From Rhodanobacteraceae bacterium (GTDB lineage Bacteria > Acidobacteriota > Terriglobia > Terriglobales > Acidobacteriaceae), in the NCBI GenBank assembly GCA_903970285.1, contig CAJCHN010000142.1:1-37598 (forward strand): a DNA stretch of 37,598 bases. The letters are read 5' to 3'. Positions 31,782 to 37,598 of the stretch are shown here, piece by piece. The first letter of the stretch is position 1. Every line of letters begins with the position of its first letter. The notes beneath the pieces were generated by a model. The model worked only from the letters and a program-made list of their open reading frames with translations. It was not told where the DNA came from and ran no database searches. The translations under genes and the position numbers were made by a program.

Positions 31782-33707
31782 ATGGGCTTCCCGGACCAAC
31801 GCGCCGCCGCCATCGCGGATACCTCGCTCGAGAGCTCACTCGAAGGCGACTACCGGCCTGCAGAATCAGGCGCATCCACGGCCTCAAGACCGCTGTTCCA
31901 CCAGCATTCTTCGAATCCACAAATCCGCGTTGAGCCCTTACAGCTGGACTTCCTGCTGCGCATGGCCGATGCGCTCAACACCACCCTCGAACTCAACACC
32001 CTGATGCACCGCGTCGCCGACCTGGTGCGCGGCGTCATCGACTACCGCATCTTCGCCATCCTGCTGGTCAACGATCGCACGCACGAACTCTGGATGCGCT
32101 TCCAAACGGGCCACTCCGCCGAGATCGAACGGGTTCGCGTCAAGCTGGGCCGCGGCGTCACCGGCCAGGCCGCACTACAGCGCAAGTCCATGCTGGTGGA
32201 AGACGTCACCCAGCTCGAGAACTACATCAACGCCAACCCCGCCGTGCGTTCCGAGCTTGCCGTGCCCTTGATCGTCAAGAACAAGGTGATTGGCGTGCTC
32301 GACCTGCAGTCCGAGCAGCCGGGCTTCTTCACCACCGATCACCAGCACCTGCTCGAGCTGACCGCCTCGCGCATGGCCATCGCGGTCGAAAACGCGCGGC
32401 TCTATACCCGCGTCTCGCGCCAGGCACAGACCCTGCTGGTACTGCACGAGATCTCGCGTGAGATCACCTCCATCCTCGATCCTGACGACCTGCTCGAACG
32501 CATCGGAGCCCTGCTCAAGCGCGTCATCGACTTCCAGATGTTCACCATTCTGCTGTGGAACGAGCGCACCGAGCAGTTGGAGCATCGCTTCTCCACCCGC
32601 TATGGCGAGCGCGTGAAGCGGGAGCGCAATGTACCCCTGGGAACCGGCCTCATCGGCTCGGCAGCGGCAGAACGTTCGCCCGTGCTCGCACCCGATGTCC
32701 GCAAGGACAAGCGCTACGTCATGGAAAATCCCGAGACCCGCTCCGAGCTCTCCGTGCCGCTGGTCTACAAGGGACGCGTCATCGGCGTCATCGACCTCGA
32801 ACATACCCGCGTCAACTACTACAACGAAGACCACCAGCGTACCCTCACCACACTGGCCTCTCAGGTGGCGATCTCCATCGTCAATGCTCGCCTCTACCAG
32901 CGCATTCACGACGAGGAGCAGCGCATGGAGCGCGATCTGGAGATGGCGCGGGAGGTGCAGCTCCGACTGCTGCCGGCGCATCCCCCGTCCCCCGCGCAGG
33001 CGGAGATCGCGGCCAGCTTCAGTCCCGCACGCTCCATCGGCGGCGATATGTACGACTTTCTGGACTACGGCCCGGCCGGCGGTGCCCACCAGCCGGGAGC
33101 CACGCCGCTGCGCACCATGATCGCGCTCGGCGACGTCTCCGGCAAGGCGGCTCCGGCTGCCCTTTACGCCGCGCTCGTCTCCGGCATCATGCGCTCGCTG
33201 GCCGGGCGACAGCTGTCACCCGCAGGCCTGCTCCAGGCGCTGAACGATCAACTGCAGGAGCGCAAGCTCGATGCACAGTACGTCACCATGCTCGCCGCGC
33301 TTTGGGACGACTCCAATTGTTCGCTGTATATCGCCAATGCGGGTTCCGTGCAGCCGCTGCTGGTAACCCGCGCCGCGCCGGATATGACCGACGCGATCGA
33401 CGTCCGCACCCTGCCCGTCGAGGGATTTCCGCTCGGCCTCTTTCCGGGATCCACCTACGAGGAGACCTGCCTGCCCCTGCGCCGGGGAGACATGGTGATC
33501 CTGTTCTCGGATGGCATCGTGGACGCGGTCAACTCCCGCGGTGAGCAGTTCGGCACCGAACGGCTTGCGACCCTGCTCCAGCACCATCCCACGGCGTCCC
33601 TGAGCGCCCGCGGCGCGGTCGACGCCATCCTCGAAGCCGTGACCACGCATCAGTCCGGCACCGAACACTTCGACGATGAAACCATCATCGCGCTGCGCGT
33701 TCTGTAG
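31782..33707 (+). CDS. GAF-GAF-SpoIIE serine phosphatase (RsbU-like)
   Basis: The 641-residue protein from ATG 31782 has two tandem GAF domains (about 60-205 and 220-375; VPLIVKNKVIGVLDLQS and VPLVYKGRVIGVIDLEH mark their ends). A helical linker (MERDLEMAREVQLRLLPA) and a PP2C/SpoIIE phosphatase domain follow, with metal-site aspartates in SIGGDMYDF (Asp422), GDVSGKAAPAAL (Asp451) and LFSDGIVDA (Asp577). The frame is open 74 codons further upstream, but that part overlaps the divergent gene. By family it dephosphorylates an anti-sigma-factor antagonist (RsbV-like); no such gene, anti-sigma kinase or sigma factor of that type is adjacent. A soluble cytosolic sensor-effector. Confidence 0.93.
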   Translation: MGFPDQRAAAIADTSLESSLEGDYRPAESGASTASRPLFHQHSSNPQIRVEPLQLDFLLRMADALNTTLELNTLMHRVADLVRGVIDYRIFAILLVNDRTHELWMRFQTGHSAEIERVRVKLGRGVTGQAALQRKSMLVEDVTQLENYINANPAVRSELAVPLIVKNKVIGVLDLQSEQPGFFTTDHQHLLELTASRMAIAVENARLYTRVSRQAQTLLVLHEISREITSILDPDDLLERIGALLKRVIDFQMFTILLWNERTEQLEHRFSTRYGERVKRERNVPLGTGLIGSAAAERSPVLAPDVRKDKRYVMENPETRSELSVPLVYKGRVIGVIDLEHTRVNYYNEDHQRTLTTLASQVAISIVNARLYQRIHDEEQRMERDLEMAREVQLRLLPAHPPSPAQAEIAASFSPARSIGGDMYDFLDYGPAGGAHQPGATPLRTMIALGDVSGKAAPAALYAALVSGIMRSLAGRQLSPAGLLQALNDQLQERKLDAQYVTMLAALWDDSNCSLYIANAGSVQPLLVTRAAPDMTDAIDVRTLPVEGFPLGLFPGSTYEETCLPLRRGDMVILFSDGIVDAVNSRGEQFGTERLATLLQHHPTASLSARGAVDAILEAVTTHQSGTEHFDDETIIALRVL

Positions 33708-33753
33708 AGAAAAATGATTGGCGGACCGCTGTGGTTCACGCCGAGGGTTGAGT

Positions 33754-33894
33754 CTAGTGGCGAACCATCGCCCATGCCAGCGCGACCAGAATCGTGCCAA
33801 CCACGGTAATCGCGGTGTCGACCAACTGAATCGTCTCGTTCTGGGTGTTCTGCATACGGGCCCAGCCGGAAAAGCCATTGAGAACGGTGCGCAT
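33754..33894 (-). CDS. 46-residue single-pass membrane miniprotein
   Basis: ATG 33894 has AGGAG at 8-nt spacing, a strong and correctly placed ribosome binding site. The 46 residues read as a polar N-terminal half (MRTVLNGFSGWARMQNTQNE) and a hydrophobic C-terminal helix (LVDTAITVVGTILVALAWAM) ending VRH, a typical small membrane protein. It converges with the RsbU-like gene, 46 nt from stop to stop. The longer frame upstream is not used because it lacks a start signal. Function unknown. Confidence 0.6.
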   Translation of the reverse strand: MRTVLNGFSGWARMQNTQNETIQLVDTAITVVGTILVALAWAMVRH

Positions 33895-34318
33895 GGGTGT
33901 GGCTCCTGTCGACCGGATCCTGTTCTGTCCGGTGAATCCAGCTTCGCTTCGGAGCTCCAAGCCGCCAATCCCACTTCTGTCCGGCCCTTGGCCCGGTGGT
34001 TGGAGAACTCTTACAACGAACGCGCTGTAGAGCGTTCATCGTCCGAAGTCGTTCATACCATGAGACGCCGGGTTATCCACAAAGTTGACCGGGGCGGTCA
34101 GATCCACACGACTTAACCTTCAGCCTGTCCTCCACTTATGGGTCTTCCTTGCACCCCAATGAAAGCGATTGCCCGCTCTGTTGGCCACCTTCCAACCCTG
34201 GCTTGCATCGCAGGAAAGAACAGGAATGGAGAAGGCGAAGTTCTTACCCACTTCGAGACCTTTTTCCATTCCACTTGCAATTGGGTCGCCTTCGCTCTGG
34301 TCAAGCTTTAGCCAAGCT
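33895..34318. other. 424-nt intergenic region without a convincing gene
   Basis: Two overlapping minus-strand frames (63 and 93 codons) occupy part of it, but neither has a ribosome binding site or known domain. One perfect DnaA-box-like 9-mer, TTATCCACA, lies at 34073-34081. A short direct repeat, CAAGCTTTAG, occurs twice in about 34302-34321 and overlaps the amidase stop codon. Nothing else structured is visible. Confidence 0.45.
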
Positions 34319-36112
34319 TTAGGCAAACTGCGGAGGAGGTTCCTGAGCCACGCCAAGTTCGCGTTCCAGGGCCAACCCCGCCTGCGCCATCGTTCCCTCA
34401 TCGAACAAGCGCCCGATGAACGTCACCCCATGCGGCACCCGCCGTGGCGGGCTGAACTTTGCCAGCGGCCGCGCCGGGTCCGGAGCCCAGTCGCTGCGCG
34501 CCTCCGACACCTCCACGAATCCGGCGCGCAGCGTCAGCGACGGATGGCCGGTGGCATTCGAAATCGTCAGCATCTCGTCGCGCAGGCTCGGCACCAGCAA
34601 CAGGTCCACTTCCTTCATCACCCGCGCCATCTCCAGGGCAGTCATGCGCCGCATCCGGTCAGCCTGCACATAATCGACCGCCGAAAGAAACCTTGATTGG
34701 CGAAACGTGTTCGGCCACGCGTCCGGCACCTGCATGCGCAGCTCATCGATGCGGTGGTCCAGCGTCTCCGCCTCGAATGCAGCCGCCGACTCCGCGAACA
34801 GGATGACCTGGATGGAGGAATAGGGCCAGTCCGGCAGAGTCACCGGCACCAGGGTCATGCCCAAGTTCTGGCACGCCGCCAGCGCGTGACGATCGACGTC
34901 GGTGGCCGGCGCTTCCTTCACCCAGCCCGGAAAGTACCCCACGCGCAACCCCTTCACGGCGGCGCTCGCGTCGAAGTCGAGGTGACTCGGCACCGAAGAG
35001 AGGTCCCCCGCGTCCGGCCCGGTGATCGCCGCCAGCACCAGCATCGCATCCTCGACCGAGCGCGTCATCGGACCCAGTTTGTCGAGCGACCAGCACAATG
35101 TCATCGCGCCGGTGCGCGGGACACGTCCGAACGTCGGCCGTAGCCCCGTGATGCCACAGCGCATCGACGGCGAGATGATGCTTCCGCCCGTCTCCGAACC
35201 AATTGAAAACCCGACCAACCCTGCCGCTGTCGCTGCGCCCGGACCAGCCGAAGATCCACTCGATCCTTCCTCCAGCAGCCACGGATTCATGGTTTCGCCG
35301 CCAAACCAGATATCGTTCAGCGCCAGCGCGCCCAGGGAGAGCTTCGCCACCATCACCGCGCCGGCCGCATGCAGGCGCGCCACAACGGCGGCGTCCCTGG
35401 CCGGAATGCGATTGCGATAAAAGTCCGCGCCCCACGTGGTCGGGATGCCCGCCGTATCCAGCAGATCCTTGCCGCCCCAGGGAATCCCATGCAGCGGCCC
35501 GCGATAGTGCCCGGCTGCGATCTCCGCATCCGCCTGCCGGGCCTGCTCCCGTGCGATCTCCGGCGTCGCCGTGATCACGCAGCGCAGCGCCGGGTTGTAG
35601 CGCGCGATCCGCGCCAGGTAAATCTCCGTCAGCCGCTCCGACGTGAGCTTGCGCGTCTCGATCCAGCGGGAGAGCTTCGTCACCGGGGCCAACGCGATCT
35701 CGGCGTCACTCGACGGGAGCGGACCCGGATCGTTGGTGGAGCGCACAAAAACATCGGCGGCAGGACCGGCAGACTGCCCCGGCAGCACCGGATTCCAGTT
35801 GCTGTAGGGGGCGATCGCGTCCGGGATCGGCAGCAGCCGCGGCCCGGTGCGCCGCTCATACAGCGCCGCCATCGATTGCCGCCAGTTCCCTGCCGCCTCG
35901 GCGCGGTCCTTCGCATTCAGCGGAAACTGCACCAGCTTCTCCGCCTCGGCAAAGGTCGCGGTCGAGACTTCAGGCCCGGCGGCGGGCGCGGTGGCAAACG
36001 CCGGCGGCGCACCCGGCGTTGGCGTTTGATCGGGGTTCTGCGGCATGGCGGCGGCTCCGAGCAGCGTAAACGAGGCATCGGTAAGAAACTGGCGTCGGGA
36101 TTTCTCGGGCAT
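34319..36112 (-). CDS. Exported amidase (amidase signature family, Tat signal)
   Basis: The 597-residue protein starts at ATG 36112 with a twin-arginine-type signal (SRRQFLTDASFTLLGAAA). A Pro/Ala-rich linker and the amidase-signature domain follow, with catalytic triad Lys215 (WGGKDLLDTAG), Ser288 (GSSGSSAGPG) and nucleophile Ser311 (GSETGGSIISPS). The N-terminal 50-150 region is an extension specific to long members. By family it hydrolyses amides in the periplasm; the substrate is not evident. It lies downstream of the glycosyltransferase genes by 20 nt on the same strand, so it could be the last gene of that operon. No conserved ribosome binding site is visible. Confidence 0.93.
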   Translation of the reverse strand: MPEKSRRQFLTDASFTLLGAAAMPQNPDQTPTPGAPPAFATAPAAGPEVSTATFAEAEKLVQFPLNAKDRAEAAGNWRQSMAALYERRTGPRLLPIPDAIAPYSNWNPVLPGQSAGPAADVFVRSTNDPGPLPSSDAEIALAPVTKLSRWIETRKLTSERLTEIYLARIARYNPALRCVITATPEIAREQARQADAEIAAGHYRGPLHGIPWGGKDLLDTAGIPTTWGADFYRNRIPARDAAVVARLHAAGAVMVAKLSLGALALNDIWFGGETMNPWLLEEGSSGSSAGPGAATAAGLVGFSIGSETGGSIISPSMRCGITGLRPTFGRVPRTGAMTLCWSLDKLGPMTRSVEDAMLVLAAITGPDAGDLSSVPSHLDFDASAAVKGLRVGYFPGWVKEAPATDVDRHALAACQNLGMTLVPVTLPDWPYSSIQVILFAESAAAFEAETLDHRIDELRMQVPDAWPNTFRQSRFLSAVDYVQADRMRRMTALEMARVMKEVDLLLVPSLRDEMLTISNATGHPSLTLRAGFVEVSEARSDWAPDPARPLAKFSPPRRVPHGVTFIGRLFDEGTMAQAGLALERELGVAQEPPPQFA

Positions 36113-36132
36113 GCATCCAGCTTAGAGCAGTT

Positions 36133-36837
36133 CTACTGTGGGTTGCTGCTCGATTGCCGGCGCCCCACCCGGAACAAAACTTCCAGGATTCGCGCACCCG
36201 CCTTGATCGACGCCCTGAAGTCTCCCGCCACCTTGCTGGTTCCGCCGATCCGCCGCCGATAGTTCACTGGAATCTCAAGAATCCGCAGATGATGCTGCAC
36301 CGCCTTGATCTGCATTTCGAGGCTCCAGCCATAGGTCATCTCCGCCATCCTGAACTCCTCGAGACAGCTGCGCCGGATCGCCCGGAACGGGCCCATATCG
36401 GTGTAGCGGAAACCCTGGAACAGCCGCAGCAGCGCGCCCACCAGGTGCGCGGCGAAGACCTGCGACGGGAGCATCGACCCCGGCTCGCGCCGCCCGCGAA
36501 TGCGCGAGCCCATCACGAAATCCGCGTCTCCCCGCGCAATCGGCTCGGTCAGCCGCGGCAGGTTCGCGATGATGTCCGACCCGTCGCCATCCATGAACAC
36601 CAGGATGTCCGACGCCGGCGCCGCAGCCTGCATTCCGGCAAAGCAGGCTGCCCCATACCCGCGCGGAGACTGGATCACTCGTGCGCCATGGGCCTCGGCG
36701 AGGGCCGCCGTGGCGTCGGTGCTTCCGTTATCCACCACGATGCACTCGGCGATCAGCGGCCAGGGCATCTCGGCCACCACGCGACCGATGGACTCGGCCT
36801 CGTTCAGCGCCGGAATGATGATCGAGATCTGCGCCAT
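36133..36837 (-). CDS. Family 2 glycosyltransferase (polyprenyl-phosphate/DPM1-like)
   Basis: The 234-residue protein has the GT-A motifs ISIIIPALNEAESI, VVDNGSTDAT (Asp36, Asp41), the DxD-type MDGDGSD (Asp83, Asp85), VMGSRIRG, YTDMGPFRAI and the C-terminal VNYRRRIGGTSKVAG. Ser/Gly-rich loops and the PFRAI block are typical of DPM1/ArnC-like enzymes that put a sugar on polyprenyl phosphate. There are no transmembrane segments. The upstream partner's TGA ends 2 nt before this ATG (TGAGCATG), so the two genes are tightly coupled. That partner is a GT-C-like membrane protein, which fits a lipid-sugar donor and user pair. Confidence 0.92.
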   Translation of the reverse strand: MAQISIIIPALNEAESIGRVVAEMPWPLIAECIVVDNGSTDATAALAEAHGARVIQSPRGYGAACFAGMQAAAPASDILVFMDGDGSDIIANLPRLTEPIARGDADFVMGSRIRGRREPGSMLPSQVFAAHLVGALLRLFQGFRYTDMGPFRAIRRSCLEEFRMAEMTYGWSLEMQIKAVQHHLRILEIPVNYRRRIGGTSKVAGDFRASIKAGARILEVLFRVGRRQSSSNPQ

Positions 36838-36839
36838 GC

Positions 36840-37598
36840 TCAGGCCACCCGCACCGGCTCGGCGCGCACAGCCCGGTGCGCGAACGAGTAGGGCAGCGCC
36901 GCAGCCAGCCACGCCCGCGTCCGCGGGATGCGATAGAGCGCAAGCTCGACCACCGCGGCGATCAGCACGGCGCTATATAGAATCTCGTTCAAGCGAAACT
37001 GCTTCGGCCCGCTGCCCACCGCCAGCGCCGTCGTGCACATGTAAAAGAGTCCGCAGACGTAAGTCATCAGCGTCAGGCTCGGCGTCAGCACCAGGAACGG
37101 GATCAGCCACGCCACGTACCAGGGATAATGCGGCGAAAACAGCAGCATCAGCGCCAGCCCCAGCGCCATCGCCGGCTTCAGAAACGCCGCCGGCGCGCTC
37201 TCCGCCCGGCAGCAGGTGCGCCAGCACCATACCGTCAGCGACAGCATCACCACCGCGCAAAAGACCATGTACGGCGGATTCCCCAGTCCGTGCAGCCCCG
37301 GCAGATGCTGCGCAAACTCCAGCGGGAAATACCGCGTCCCGTTCTCGATTCCCTCTTCCTTCACGTATCCGCCCAGAAACCCGAAGACCAGCTTGCCGAC
37401 CGACAGATACATCGCGTAGAAACCAACCGCCAGGCCCGCCATCACCGCCGGCATCTTCCAATCCCATTGCCCGTCCTCGCTGCGCTGATAGAGCGCGGGA
37501 AACAGCACCAGCGGATAAAACTTTGTCAGCACCGCCAGCCCCAGGAACAACCCGGTCCAGAGCGGCTGCCGTCGCAGTCGAAACAAGAAGGCGAAGAC
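36840..37598 (-). CDS. GT-C/GT87-like polytopic membrane glycosyltransferase (5' end outside window)
   Basis: The C-terminal 252 residues are visible; the N-terminus lies beyond the right edge. They form several membrane segments (GLFLGLAVLTKFYPLVLFP, AVMAGLAVGFYAMYLSVG, MVFCAVVMLSLTVW, ALGLALMLLFSPHYPWYVAW, FLVLTPSLTLMTYVCGLFY) and a cytosolic tail. The LAVLTKFYPLVLFP and FSPHYPWYVAW phrases are typical of GT87/DUF2029 mannosyltransferase-like proteins that use polyprenyl-phosphate sugars. It is directly upstream of the GT2 gene. No catalytic acid can be assigned, because that region would be outside the window. Confidence 0.85.
   Translation of the reverse strand, partial: VFAFLFRLRRQPLWTGLFLGLAVLTKFYPLVLFPALYQRSEDGQWDWKMPAVMAGLAVGFYAMYLSVGKLVFGFLGGYVKEEGIENGTRYFPLEFAQHLPGLHGLGNPPYMVFCAVVMLSLTVWCWRTCCRAESAPAAFLKPAMALGLALMLLFSPHYPWYVAWLIPFLVLTPSLTLMTYVCGLFYMCTTALAVGSGPKQFRLNEILYSAVLIAAVVELALYRIPRTRAWLAAALPYSFAHRAVRAEPVRVA

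Noticed and set aside
34073..34081. DnaA box TTATCCACA as part of a replication origin
   Set aside because: A single box with no cluster, no AT-rich unwinding region and no dnaA, dnaN or gyrase genes nearby. Chance is sufficient.
34113..34401. Two overlapping minus-strand ORFs (63 and 93 codons) downstream of the amidase
   Set aside because: No ribosome binding site, no domain, and one runs into the amidase in another frame.
1..37598. CRISPR array, insertion sequence, prophage or toxin-antitoxin locus
   Set aside because: No regularly spaced repeats, transposase, phage structural or toxin-antitoxin pair could be recognised on either strand.

Overview
The window is high-GC chromosomal DNA, densely coded on both strands. 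Its gene families and repeat style suggest a soil Acidobacteriota of the Terriglobia/Acidobacteriaceae type. That assignment is inferred from family resemblance; no rRNA or marker gene is present to prove it. I see no phage, insertion sequence, CRISPR array or integrase, and the content looks like ordinary core and shell chromosome. Both ends cut through genes: a membrane-anchored alpha/beta hydrolase on the left and a multi-spanning GT-C/GT87-like membrane protein on the right.

Left part (1-13 kb, almost all minus strand). A cytosolic and a secreted cyclophilin lie in tandem. They are followed by an hlyD-tolC operon with a 4-nt overlap and no inner-membrane pump gene, a KimA/KUP-like potassium-type permease, and a large FAD/Fe-S dehydrogenase of the YdiJ (D-2-hydroxyacid/D-lactate dehydrogenase) type. 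Next come a PduO-type cobalamin adenosyltransferase with a CobC-like phosphatase, and an ECF sigma factor overlapping a small soluble zinc-finger protein that is probably its anti-sigma factor. The sigma gene is divergent from a lytic transglycosylase, and a strong dyad resembling a Crp/Fnr-family site lies between them.

Middle (13-26 kb). Here are the Slt70-like lytic transglycosylase, tRNA-Leu(UAA), a divergent endonuclease III-family protein with altered catalytic positions, a secreted lipase-like hydrolase, a cytochrome P450 without redox partners, and several small secreted or membrane hypotheticals. A two-gene module pairs a small 'YVDPGSG' membrane protein with a sulfatase-fold membrane transferase. 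MOSC, EcsC, pdxH and hpt genes follow.

Right part (26-37.6 kb). The 3' end of hpt runs into a codon-phased 15/18-nt repeat that stays open in the hpt frame up to the start of a GAF-GAF-PAS histidine kinase. It looks as if one stop mutation truncated a repeat-extended HPRT tail. Then come a conserved membrane protein, deoC with a small partner, a GAF-GAF-SpoIIE phosphatase (RsbU-like), a 46-residue membrane miniprotein with a clear ribosome binding site, a Tat-exported amidase, and a glycosyltransferase pair (GT2 plus GT-C-like).

Most genes look like independent housekeeping or envelope functions. The clearest operons are hlyD-tolC, sigma/anti-sigma, cobC-pduO, pdxH-ecsC, deoC with its small gene, and the terminal glycosyltransferases. 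The observations most worth following are the hpt repeat tail, the YVDPGSG/sulfatase-fold pair, the RsrA-like zinc-finger protein with the nearby dyad, and the unusual endonuclease III homologue.
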